This document shows, piece after piece, positions 8,568-15,971 of a stretch of 64,000 bases of DNA; position 1 is the first letter of the stretch, and each line of letters begins with the position of its first letter. The position numbers and the translations under genes are program-made. This DNA is from Sphaerisporangium fuscum (GTDB taxonomy: Bacteria; Actinomycetota; Actinomycetes; Streptosporangiales; Streptosporangiaceae). The notes under the pieces were generated by a model. That model was not told the DNA's origin, searched no databases, and saw only the letters and a list, made by a program, of their open reading frames with translations. The DNA is taken from the NCBI RefSeq assembly GCF_018531465.1, contig NZ_JAHDTF010000011.1:186001-250000 (forward strand), read 5' to 3'.

Positions 8568-10312
8568 GGGCGGCACCGCGCCCGTGACTCGATGAAGTCG
8601 AGGATGCCGCCCACGGCGTCCACATCGCCGTGATGTTCCATGAAGGCCTCGCAGAAGTACTCGAACATGAGCAACTGGCGTTTGGCGGTGAAGCAGAAGC
8701 CGAGCTCGTGACGGTCGAGGTAGTCGCCGGGCAGGCGGCTCTCGCACAGCTGATCGAACTCCTGCAGCCGGCGGACGCCGGAGGACGGCGCGCCGAGCTT
8801 CTCGCGCAGGACGACGTCGACGACCGCCGGGCCGTAGACCGGGGCGAAGCGCCGCAGGGCGAGCCGCCGGAGGATGTACTTGCGCACGCCGATGTCGGCG
8901 CGCACCAGGTGCCGCAGGGGGATGCGCCGGGCGAGCTCCACCATGGGGTCGTCGAGGTACGGCACGCGCATCTCCAGCCCGGCGGACATGGCGCACCGGT
9001 CCACGACGTCGAGGTGCAGGCGCTGCAGCGGGTCGCCGAGGTTCACCTCGAACACGGCGCGAAGGTGCTCGTCGAACGGCCCCGCCGCCGACAGCCGCAC
9101 GATGGTCTGCGCCGCGAGGTCGCTCGGCGCCGTGCCGAGCCGCTTGAGCAGCCCCAGCCGCCGCTGGAAGGACCTCGCCCGGTAGCCGCGGTCGAGGTAC
9201 TCGGGGTACCCGCCGAACAGCTCATCGGCCCCTTCGCCGTGGACGCACGCCTTGACCTCGCCCGCGATCCGCCCGCAGAGGTACTGGAAGCTCGCCCCGA
9301 ACAGACTGGCGGGCCCTTCCTCGGAGCGGACGAGGGCGGGGATCGTCTCCAGGTAGGAGCCGGCGTCGAGGACGCAGGTGCGGTGGTCGGAGCCGATCAG
9401 CTTCGCGACCGTCTCGGCCTGCACGATGTCGGGATGCTCGGCGTGGTCGGCCACGGTGAAGGTGCGCAACGGGAGGTCGGTCTGCTCGCGGGCGAAGAGC
9501 GCCAGCAGGGTGGAGTCGATGCCTCCGGAAAGGGTGAACCCGACCTCGACGTCCGCCGCGAGGTGGGTGCGCACGGCGTCCTCGAACGCGGCGGCCAGAC
9601 GCTCCTCGGCCTCTTCGTAGGTCATCGCGTCGTCGCGCGCGGAGTCGGAGGAGTGGTACGGCGCGGGTGGCTCCACCTGGAGCGCGCCGGCGAACGAGAC
9701 CCGCATGGTGTGCCCGGGCGGCAGCGCGCGGACGCCGTCGAACAGGGTCTGGTCGCCGACGAGGTGGCCGAGGACGACGAGGTCGGCGAAGGCCTGCCGG
9801 TCGAGCCGTGGCCGGCGCCCGAGCCGGGGAAGGATCGCCTTGGCCTCGGAGGCGAACAGGAACGCCGGGGTCTCGGGGACGAGCGCGTAGTAGAGCGGCT
9901 TGATGCCGAGCCGGTCGCGGGCGAGGAAGAGCCGGTCGCCGTGCAGGACGGCGAAGGCGAACATGCCCCGCAGCCGCTGGACGCACCCCTCGCCGTGCTC
10001 TTCGTACAGGTGGAGCACGACCTCGCTGTCGCAGCGGGTACGGAAGCGGTGCCCTCTTGCGGCCAACTCGGCGCGCAGCTCACGGTGGTTGTAGATCTCG
10101 CCGTTGAAGACGAGGTGGATCGTGCCGGTCTCGTCGGAGATCGGCTGGGAGCCGGCGGCGGGGTCGACGATCGCGAGGCGGGTCGCCCCCACCCGGGCGG
10201 CGCCGGCGCCGGTCCAGCCGCGCCCGTCCGGCCCCCGATGGGACAGGGCGAGCGTCATCTGCTCGACCGCGCCCGCGCCGGTCGTTCCGACGGTTCCCGC
10301 GATGCCGCACAT
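8564..10312 (-). CDS. Asparagine-synthetase-like amidotransferase (second copy)
   Basis: This 582-residue protein has normal AsnB length. Cys2 (MCGIAG) begins the glutaminase domain with HRGPDG and NGEIYNH; the synthetase domain has TLSGGIDSTLL for ATP binding and EGADELFGGYPEY in the acceptor site. The enzyme would release ammonia from glutamine and attach it, or another amine, to an adenylated carboxylate. It is the first enzyme gene after the precursors and a stem-loop, and it overlaps the partner gene (GTGA). Unlike the copy at 2557-4848 it has no C-terminal extension. Having two different AsnB-type enzymes in one RiPP-like operon suggests two separate acyl activations. A role as true asparagine synthetase is possible but less likely here. 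Confidence 0.88.
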   Translation of the reverse strand: MCGIAGTVGTTGAGAVEQMTLALSHRGPDGRGWTGAGAARVGATRLAIVDPAAGSQPISDETGTIHLVFNGEIYNHRELRAELAARGHRFRTRCDSEVVLHLYEEHGEGCVQRLRGMFAFAVLHGDRLFLARDRLGIKPLYYALVPETPAFLFASEAKAILPRLGRRPRLDRQAFADLVVLGHLVGDQTLFDGVRALPPGHTMRVSFAGALQVEPPAPYHSSDSARDDAMTYEEAEERLAAAFEDAVRTHLAADVEVGFTLSGGIDSTLLALFAREQTDLPLRTFTVADHAEHPDIVQAETVAKLIGSDHRTCVLDAGSYLETIPALVRSEEGPASLFGASFQYLCGRIAGEVKACVHGEGADELFGGYPEYLDRGYRARSFQRRLGLLKRLGTAPSDLAAQTIVRLSAAGPFDEHLRAVFEVNLGDPLQRLHLDVVDRCAMSAGLEMRVPYLDDPMVELARRIPLRHLVRADIGVRKYILRRLALRRFAPVYGPAVVDVVLREKLGAPSSGVRRLQEFDQLCESRLPGDYLDRHELGFCFTAKRQLLMFEYFCEAFMEHHGDVDAVGGILDFIESRARCRP

Positions 10313-10333
10313 CCGCCGCCTCTAGTTCATCGG

Positions 10334-10361
10334 GCCGGCGGCGCGGGGACCGGCCGCCGGC
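10334..10361 (-). terminator. Stem-loop between precursor genes and enzyme genes
   Basis: GCCGGCGGC (10334-10342) pairs perfectly with GCCGCCGGC (10353-10361) across a 10-base loop, with no U-tract. It sits in the only real gap of the minus-strand operon, between the second precursor stop (10388) and the start of the AsnB-like gene (10312). RiPP operons often use such a structure as a leaky terminator or mRNA stabiliser so that precursor exceeds enzyme. The function here is inferred. Confidence 0.55.
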
Positions 10362-10387
10362 GTGAGTGGGATGCGCTCATGCGCGGG

Positions 10388-10582
10388 TTACATGGAGCAG
10401 CCGCTGCAGCCGTTGCAGCCGCCGCAGCTGGAGACCAGGTCGCCGTCGGGCGCGAGGCGCCGGACGAGGTCCTGGATGCGGAACTCGACGGCGAGGTGGT
10501 GGTCGTCGGTCAGCTGTACCGACGCCTCCTCGAGCGAGGTGATCTTGCGAACCCGGCGCTCGGAACCGCTTGACTCGGTCAT
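10388..10582 (-). CDS. Cys-repeat RiPP precursor peptide A
   Basis: This 64-residue peptide has a charged leader (1-50) that includes VEFRIQDLVRRL, and a 14-residue tail with Cys at 53, 56, 59 and 62, spaced CxxCxxCxxC with Gly, Asn and Ser between, and a final Met. It is downstream of precursor B and overlaps it with an ATGA junction. Leader and tail align with precursor B (VEFxIxDLxR, then VSxC). No domain of known function is visible; size, Cys-Gly-rich end and position ahead of an MNIO operon make it a strong precursor candidate. The Cys spacing could also bind metal directly, so a small metal-binding protein is the main alternative. Confidence 0.87.
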   Translation of the reverse strand: MTESSGSERRVRKITSLEEASVQLTDDHHLAVEFRIQDLVRRLAPDGDLVSSCGGCNGCSGCSM

Positions 10583-10776
10583 CGGTCCACCTCCGGAGCC
10601 GCGGCGCTGCAGCTGTTGCAGCCGTTGCAGGACACGACGGGCCTGATGCCCTCGACTTTGATCTGGCGGATGAGGTCGTCGATCAGGAACTCGACCTGGA
10701 CGCGGTCGCGATCGACGAGACGGATCTTGGGACGGTCGGCGCCTGGCGCGCCTTCTTCTTCGGATGAGGTCATCAT
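10579..10776 (-). CDS. Cys-repeat RiPP precursor peptide B
   Basis: This 65-residue peptide has an acidic N-terminus, a leader segment VQVEFLIDDLIRQI like that of precursor A, then Cys at 50, 53 and 56 (CNGCNSC). A nine-residue tail, SAAAPEVDR, follows and could be a follower peptide removed later. Two ATGs lie side by side (10776 and 10773), both behind an AGAGGGGG Shine-Dalgarno sequence; 10776 is used here. It is the first gene of the minus-strand operon, with a plausible promoter at 10892-10920. The ATGA overlap with precursor A means both are made together, so the cluster may give two related products or one joined from both. Confidence 0.85.
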   Translation of the reverse strand: MMTSSEEEGAPGADRPKIRLVDRDRVQVEFLIDDLIRQIKVEGIRPVVSCNGCNSCSAAAPEVDR

Positions 10777-10891
10777 TTCCCCCTCTGGGCCGGTTTCTGC
10801 CCGGTCGAGCCCATTTCGGTGATGTGGGGGTGCCACGCGGCTTTGGTGGTGAACGACATTGCCCGTGCCGGCTATTGGCGATGTCGTGTGT

Positions 10892-10920
10892 ACCGTACCC
10901 GTGGGATAATGGCCTGGCAA
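10892..10920 (-). promoter_or_regulatory. Predicted promoter of the precursor operon
   Basis: Read on the minus strand, TTGCCA (10915-10920) and TACGGT (10892-10897) are separated by 17 bases, matching the housekeeping -35/-10 layout of actinobacteria. Transcription would start near 10885, leaving a leader of about 110 bases before precursor B. The call is by consensus only. Confidence 0.4.
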
Positions 10921-10936
10921 GCATTAATTAAAGATC

Positions 10937-10964
10937 TTGAATTCCCTTCTCCTCGTGCCATAAT
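10937..10964 (+). promoter_or_regulatory. Predicted promoter of the divergent glycosyltransferase gene
   Basis: TTGAAT (10937-10942) and CATAAT (10959-10964) are spaced 16 bases apart in an AT-rich patch. The expected start of transcription falls on or next to the ATG at 10970, and no Shine-Dalgarno sequence precedes that ATG. This suggests a leaderless mRNA, which is common in actinobacteria. Confidence 0.4.
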
Positions 10965-10969
10965 CGCCT

Positions 10970-12691
10970 ATGGCCTTTGCGAGTCCGCTCGTTTCCCTCG
11001 ACGCCCGGCGGAGGCCCGTGAGAAGTCTCGTGATCGGAATCGCCCGCCACGGCGGCACCGAGGGGTCCGGCCTCGGCGCGTCTCCGGGGACGCGATTGCT
11101 GTTCTCCCTGCTGGAGCGGAGCCTGCGCCAGAAATGCTCCTTACGTCGGCTTCCTCCGTATTTTTATGGCATTGCTCCGCGGCAGGCCGTCGAGATCGCC
11201 GAGGAGCTGCTGGGCGAGGTCGACGCGTTGGTGCTGTCGCTTCCGCCGCATCCGGCCGATCTTGAGGCGTTGTTCCTGGTGCGCCGACAATTACGGCGAC
11301 GCATACCCTTTGTGTATCTTCCGCTCGGCGAGTTCCCCCGCGGAGCCTGGTTCTACCGTCATTTCCACCAGTATCTCGGCCCCGACGATCTCATTTGGTT
11401 CTCCAGTGCCGCCGATCGTCAGGTCCATGATCTGCTCGTCGCCTCGCCCAGGGCGCGTATCCGCGTCCTTCCTTTCGGGATCGACCTCGCCCCTTATTCC
11501 GGCGCGGCCGCAACTCGAGCGACCACGAGGCGACATTTAGGGATAAATCATGAAGAGGTCGTATTTGTCGTTCATGGGCGGCTTGATCCGGAGAAGAATG
11601 TGCACGGGGTGGCGGCCGTGTTCGGTGAGGTGGCCCGCCGCGCCCCCGCGTGCCGTCTGTGGGTCGTCGGTCCCGTTCCCGGGGACTTCCGGCTGATGCC
11701 CGGACCGCATCCCCTCGCGGCGGTCCCCGCGGGCCCGTACAAGGACCTGCTCGCCGCCGGCCTGGGCGGGGACGGCGCCGGGCGCGTCTCGTTCTGGGGC
11801 GGCGTGCCCCAGGAACTGCTCCCGCGCGTCCTCGCCGCCGCCGACATCGGCGTGAACCTCACCGTGAACCGCGACGAGAACTTCGGGTTCAGCGTCGTCG
11901 AGGCGATGGCCGCGGGCCTGCCGGTGATCGGCACCGACTGGGGCGGGCTCCGCGACACGATCGACGACGGCGTGACAGGGTTCCGCGTGCCGACGGTCGT
12001 CACCGCGGCGGGGATCGCCGTCGACCACCCCGCCGCCGTACGGCACGCGCTCGACCTCGCCGCCGACGGGCCGGCGCGCAGGCGGATGGGCGAGGCGGCG
12101 GCCGCCAGGGCACGTGATCGTTACGCGATCGACCAGTGTGCCGATCACCTGCTGCTCGAGGTGCGGCGCCTGCTCGCCCGTCCCCGCCCGGCACGCCCGC
12201 ACCGGTGGACCTCCCTCGGCCTGCGGCTCGTCCAGGAGCACTCGGTCCGTCTCTCCGGCGCCGGCTCCCGCTCCTTCCCGCTCCCGCTCCCGCCCGCGGC
12301 GCTCGACGAGCGGGCACGCGCGATCATCCGGCCGTACGCGACCCGCACACAGGACCTCGAACCCGATCCCGGCGCCGTCGTCCTGCTCGCCTCGCCCCTG
12401 ATCCGCTGCGACGGCCGGGCCGTGACGTCCGCCGATCCGGCCTACCCGATCGACGGCCGTCTCGCCGGCCCCGCCGACCTCCTCGTGTGCCGCGTCCTCG
12501 CGGCCGAGGGACCGGTGGGAGTGCGCGATCTGCTGGCCTCCGCGGCCGGCACGGCGACGCGGCAGGAGGTCCTCGACGCGCTGCGGCGGCTGCTCGCGGC
12601 CGGAGTCGTGCTGCAGTCGAGGGAGCCCGCGCCGGCATGTCATGACACTGGAAAGGACGAGGCGCATGTGGATCCTCGGAATCGCCGGTAG
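10970..12691 (+). CDS. Family-4 glycosyltransferase with C-terminal winged-helix-like extension
   Basis: This 573-residue protein has a GT-B fold in residues 1-400. GRLDPEKN marks the nucleotide-sugar domain, and ENFGFSVVEAMAAG is the E-x7-E motif of retaining GT4 enzymes. A roughly 165-residue extension ends in LLAAGVV, similar to the tails of four other proteins here. Translation may begin leaderless at ATG 10970 or at GTG 11018 behind GGAGG. Three TTA leucine codons (58, 108, 190) occur in the AT-richer first third, so expression may depend on the rare bldA-type tRNA. It is divergent from the precursors and overlaps the carbamoyltransferase gene. It probably adds a second sugar to the product. 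Confidence 0.86.
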   Translation: MAFASPLVSLDARRRPVRSLVIGIARHGGTEGSGLGASPGTRLLFSLLERSLRQKCSLRRLPPYFYGIAPRQAVEIAEELLGEVDALVLSLPPHPADLEALFLVRRQLRRRIPFVYLPLGEFPRGAWFYRHFHQYLGPDDLIWFSSAADRQVHDLLVASPRARIRVLPFGIDLAPYSGAAATRATTRRHLGINHEEVVFVVHGRLDPEKNVHGVAAVFGEVARRAPACRLWVVGPVPGDFRLMPGPHPLAAVPAGPYKDLLAAGLGGDGAGRVSFWGGVPQELLPRVLAAADIGVNLTVNRDENFGFSVVEAMAAGLPVIGTDWGGLRDTIDDGVTGFRVPTVVTAAGIAVDHPAAVRHALDLAADGPARRRMGEAAAARARDRYAIDQCADHLLLEVRRLLARPRPARPHRWTSLGLRLVQEHSVRLSGAGSRSFPLPLPPAALDERARAIIRPYATRTQDLEPDPGAVVLLASPLIRCDGRAVTSADPAYPIDGRLAGPADLLVCRVLAAEGPVGVRDLLASAAGTATRQEVLDALRRLLAAGVVLQSREPAPACHDTGKDEAHVDPRNRR

Positions 12692-14360
12692 CCACAACTC
12701 GGCGGCGGCGCTGGTCCACGACGGTGTCGTGGTCGTGGCGGTGCAGACCGAGAGGCTGACCCGGATCAAACGCCACGCGATCGACCTGTCCCGCATGTCC
12801 GGCGACGCCGTCCGCGTCATCGAGTACTGCCTGCGCGCGGCCGGCATCGACCTGCCCGACATCGACGCCATCGCGACGTGCTCGCCGTACGAGCCCGCGG
12901 CCAGGTTCCTCTTCGAGGACCCCGCCGCCGCGCCCGTGGGCCTGCCGCCGTTCGTCTCCGTACCGCACCACCTCGCGCACGCCGAATACGTCATCCACTA
13001 CGCGCCCGCCGAGCCGTCGATCGTCCTGGTCTGCGACGGCAGCGGCACCTTCGAGCACCACCGCGCTGGGCTCGACATCCAGGAGCTCGAAGCCGACCCG
13101 GTCCGCCACGTGACCGCGTCCGGCAAGGAGTCGATCTCCGCCTACACCTACGACGGCCGCGACCTGCGGCTGATCCACCGCATCGCCCACGGTCCCGCGC
13201 CCTGCCGGCCGCCCGGCGCGGTGTTCCGCACCCCGCACGGCGAGGTGCTGGTGAGCCTCGGCCACCTGTGGCAGTGGGCGGCGCACTACTGCCACGGCGG
13301 CGTCAACGAGGCCGGCAAGGTGATGGGCCTGGCTCCGTTCGGCGACCCCGCCGTCCACCGCGACCTGCGGACCGTGACGATGAGCCCCGACGGCGACCTG
13401 TCGATCGACTTCGCGGCGCTCTTCGACCGCTTCGGGCGGCCCAACACCGAGGCCCGCGACGTGACCGGCGTGAAGCACTACGAGGACCTCGCCGCCCACG
13501 TGCAGGAGGTCACCGACGACTTCCTGACCCGGCTGGTGCGGCTGCTGAGGAGCAGGTACGAGACCGACGTCGTCTGTTACAGCGGCGGGGTCGCGCTGAA
13601 CGGCATCGCCAACCAGCATCTGGTGCGCACTCTCGGCATCGACCTCCGCATGAACGGCTCCTGCGAGGACAACGGGACGGCCATCGGCGCGGCCCTCGCC
13701 GTCCACCACGCCAAGGCCGGCACAAGGGTGGTCGAACCCATCCGCGACGACTACGGCCGTGAATACTCCGCGGGGGAGATCGGCGCCGCCGTCGCCCGCG
13801 CGGGCCGCCGGGCCGAGATCCTGCCCCCCGCCCGGACGGCGGAGACGACCGCCGCGGCCCTCGCCGAGGGGGCGATCGTCGGCTGGTTCCAGGGGCGCTG
13901 CGAGTTCGGCCCGCGCGCTCTCGGCAACCGCAGCATCCTCGCCGACCCCCGCGACCCGGGCATGCAGGACCACCTGAACCGGAGGGTGAAGGGCCGCGAG
14001 GCCTTCCGCCCCTTCGCCCCGGCCGTCCTGGAGGAGCACGCCGCGGACTGGTTCGAGCTCGACGGCCCCTCGCCGATGATGCTGCGCGTCGTTCCCGTAC
14101 GGTCCGGCCGCCTGCCGGCCGTGACGCACGTCGACGGCAGCGCGCGGGTGCAGACCGTGAACCGCTCGCAGAACGCCCGGCTGCACGAGCTGCTCACCGC
14201 GTTCGGCCGGCGCACCGGGGTCCCCGTCCTGCTCAACACCTCGTTCAACATCGCGGGCGAGCCCATCGTCGAGTCCCCCGACGACGCCCTGCGCACGTTC
14301 CTGTCATCCGGCATGGACCTCCTCGTGATGGGCGACCACGTCGTGCGCGCCGAGCCCTGA
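12666..14360 (+). CDS. NodU/CmcH/TobZ-family carbamoyltransferase
   Basis: This 564-residue O-carbamoyltransferase has WILGIAGSHNSAAAL at the N-terminus, the metal-binding HHLAHA motif, a CDGSG nucleotide loop, then the C-terminal YrdC-like hallmark CEFGPRALGNRSI, EAFRPFAP and NTSFN. Family members use carbamoyl phosphate and ATP to form a carbamoyl-adenylate and carbamoylate a hydroxyl, usually on a sugar (Nod factors, tobramycin, novobiocin, bleomycin). The start at 12666 has GGAAAGGA upstream and matches the family N-terminus; it overlaps the glycosyltransferase gene by 26 bases. It most likely carbamoylates a sugar attached to the peptide. An ATG at 12642 is an unlikely alternative. Confidence 0.92.
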   Translation: MWILGIAGSHNSAAALVHDGVVVVAVQTERLTRIKRHAIDLSRMSGDAVRVIEYCLRAAGIDLPDIDAIATCSPYEPAARFLFEDPAAAPVGLPPFVSVPHHLAHAEYVIHYAPAEPSIVLVCDGSGTFEHHRAGLDIQELEADPVRHVTASGKESISAYTYDGRDLRLIHRIAHGPAPCRPPGAVFRTPHGEVLVSLGHLWQWAAHYCHGGVNEAGKVMGLAPFGDPAVHRDLRTVTMSPDGDLSIDFAALFDRFGRPNTEARDVTGVKHYEDLAAHVQEVTDDFLTRLVRLLRSRYETDVVCYSGGVALNGIANQHLVRTLGIDLRMNGSCEDNGTAIGAALAVHHAKAGTRVVEPIRDDYGREYSAGEIGAAVARAGRRAEILPPARTAETTAAALAEGAIVGWFQGRCEFGPRALGNRSILADPRDPGMQDHLNRRVKGREAFRPFAPAVLEEHAADWFELDGPSPMMLRVVPVRSGRLPAVTHVDGSARVQTVNRSQNARLHELLTAFGRRTGVPVLLNTSFNIAGEPIVESPDDALRTFLSSGMDLLVMGDHVVRAEP

Positions 14361-14558
14361 CCGGGCGCACCGCACCGCTCCAGGCGCTGGGCCACGGCGT
14401 GGCACGGTACCGTGGCGGCGTGCGAACGGGGGCGGCGGAACGCGGGCGGGACGGCGCGCCGGAGGAGACCGCACGGGGGTGACGAACGCCGCCGGGGTCG
14501 CTCCGTCTTCTCCGGGCGCATCCGGCCGAGCCCGTCCCGTCCCCGAGCGAGGATTCCC

Positions 14559-15317
14559 GTGCACATCTCCTACCGCACCGTGCCGGCGCCGTCCCCTGGA
14601 CGCCGCAACGAGGACTTCGTGATCGCGGGCCCGGACTGGATCGCCGTCCTGGACGGGGCGACCGCCCCGGCGGGTGTCGATTCCGGCTGCCGTCACGACG
14701 TGGCGTGGTTCACCGGCCGGCTCGGCGCCGCACTCGGCCGCGGGCTGACCACCACGCCGGAGTCCGGCCTGGTGGACGTCCTCTCCGAAGCCGTCCGCGA
14801 GGTCATGGCCGCTCACCAGGACGGCTGTGACCTCACCAACGCCGACTCGCCGTCCTCGACGGTGGCCATGGTCCGCCGGCGTGCCGAGACGGTCGACTAT
14901 CTCGTGCTGTGCGACTCGCCCGTCGCGCTGGCCTTCACCGACGGCACGGTCACCGTGATCGATGACGACCGGACCGAGCATCTGCCCGGCGGCCGGCCCT
15001 ACAGCCTCGAACTCGTGCGGTCACTGCGGAACCGGCCGGGCGGGTTCTGGGTGGCGAGCACGAGGCCGGAGGCCGCCTGTGAGGCGCTCGCCGGCTCCGT
15101 CCGGGCCGAGGACCTGCGCGGGGTCCTCCTGGCCACGGACGGGGTCACGCGCTTGGTCCAGTGGTACGGGCGGACCTGGGAGCAGCTGGTGGAGACGGCC
15201 GCGAACGAGGGACCCGGCCGGTTGATCGCCCAGGTGCGGGAGGCGGAGTCCGCGCACGGCACTCCCGGCGGAGCCAAGCGCCACGACGACGCCACAGCCG
15301 CATGGGTCTGGTGGTGA
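14559..15317 (+). CDS. PP2C-like serine/threonine phosphatase
   Basis: This 252-residue protein resembles small PP2C-type phosphatases: RRNEDFVIA near the start, VLDGATAP (the metal-binding Asp-Gly), SPSSTVAM, LLATDGVTR and a C-terminal DDATA with the last metal-binding Asp. The GTG at 14559 follows GAGCGAGGA; a longer in-frame start at 14412 lies in low-complexity Arg-rich sequence and is rejected. It follows the carbamoyltransferase by 198 bases with nothing recognisable in between. I see no link to the peptide cluster; it probably dephosphorylates a cytoplasmic protein. Confidence 0.75.
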   Translation: MHISYRTVPAPSPGRRNEDFVIAGPDWIAVLDGATAPAGVDSGCRHDVAWFTGRLGAALGRGLTTTPESGLVDVLSEAVREVMAAHQDGCDLTNADSPSSTVAMVRRRAETVDYLVLCDSPVALAFTDGTVTVIDDDRTEHLPGGRPYSLELVRSLRNRPGGFWVASTRPEAACEALAGSVRAEDLRGVLLATDGVTRLVQWYGRTWEQLVETAANEGPGRLIAQVREAESAHGTPGGAKRHDDATAAWVWW

Positions 15318-15379
15318 GGAAGCCTGACGGCGCCGGCGGGCGGTCCCTCACGGAATCCTGTGGTGACGTGGCGTGCGCC

Positions 15380-15856
15380 CTATCCGCGGTCCCCGTCGTG
15401 CTCGGGCGCCTCGGCCTGACGGCGGATCGCGGCGAGCAGGCGGCGCATGCCGGCCACATGGGCCCCCGTGCCGATCACCAGCGCCCGGTAGCCGCGCCCG
15501 GCGCGGCCCGGGAAGGCGGCCCGGCTCTCGGCGCGCAGCCGGCTGCGGCCCGCCTCGAGCGGTTCGATCCGGAACACCAGGGTGTAGTCCGAGAAGCGGT
15601 GCCGCCCCGCCAGCCCCAGCTCTCGTCCGGATACGGCTGACACGACCCGGAAGCCCGGCACGGTCGAGCCTTCGGCGGGCGGCCACGGCCCGGTCGCCAC
15701 AAGTGGCTCGGCTCCGACGAGCCGGGCGTAGCGGGCCGAGAGGCCGCGCGAGAAGGATCGGCCGAACACCTGGGCCGTCGCCTGCCACAGCGCCTCGGGC
15801 CCGGCCGCGACGACGGCAGTGTGCTCGTCCAACCAGGGCAGCGGGTCCTCGGACAT
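15380..15856 (-). CDS. Polyketide-cyclase/START-fold (SRPBCC-like) protein
   Basis: This 158-residue protein starts at MSEDPLPWLDEHT. The early ALWQAT helix, the central GFRVVSA and GLAGRHRFSDYTLVF strands and the long C-terminal helix (HVAGMRRLLAAI) suggest the helix-grip fold of SRPBCC or DUF2867-like proteins, which bind hydrophobic ligands. The start at 15856 excludes an Arg-rich upstream stretch that overlaps a kinase pseudogene. No catalytic residues are assignable, and the ligand is unknown. Confidence 0.6.
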   Translation of the reverse strand: MSEDPLPWLDEHTAVVAAGPEALWQATAQVFGRSFSRGLSARYARLVGAEPLVATGPWPPAEGSTVPGFRVVSAVSGRELGLAGRHRFSDYTLVFRIEPLEAGRSRLRAESRAAFPGRAGRGYRALVIGTGAHVAGMRRLLAAIRRQAEAPEHDGDRG

Positions 15857-15971
15857 CCGGCCTCCACGGCAACTCGGTTCGGCGCCCTCAGGTTCATCCT
15901 CCCGGCACCCGCCGCGACCATACCGGGCCGCGTCGTCCTCCCGGCCCGCGGCCCGGCCGGCAGGACGGTCC

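Noticed and set aside
2557-10312. Lasso-peptide cluster
   Set aside because: AsnB homologues could be lasso cyclases, but no B1/B2 transglutaminase-like leader peptidase is seen, and the precursor cores lack the Gly/Ala...Asp/Glu ring spacing.
10388-10776. Small zinc- or iron-binding proteins instead of peptide precursors
   Set aside because: The CxxC spacing could bind metal, but the leaders match each other, the Cys are all at the extreme C-terminus, and the genes open an MNIO operon. Precursor is the better reading, although metal binding by the product is possible.
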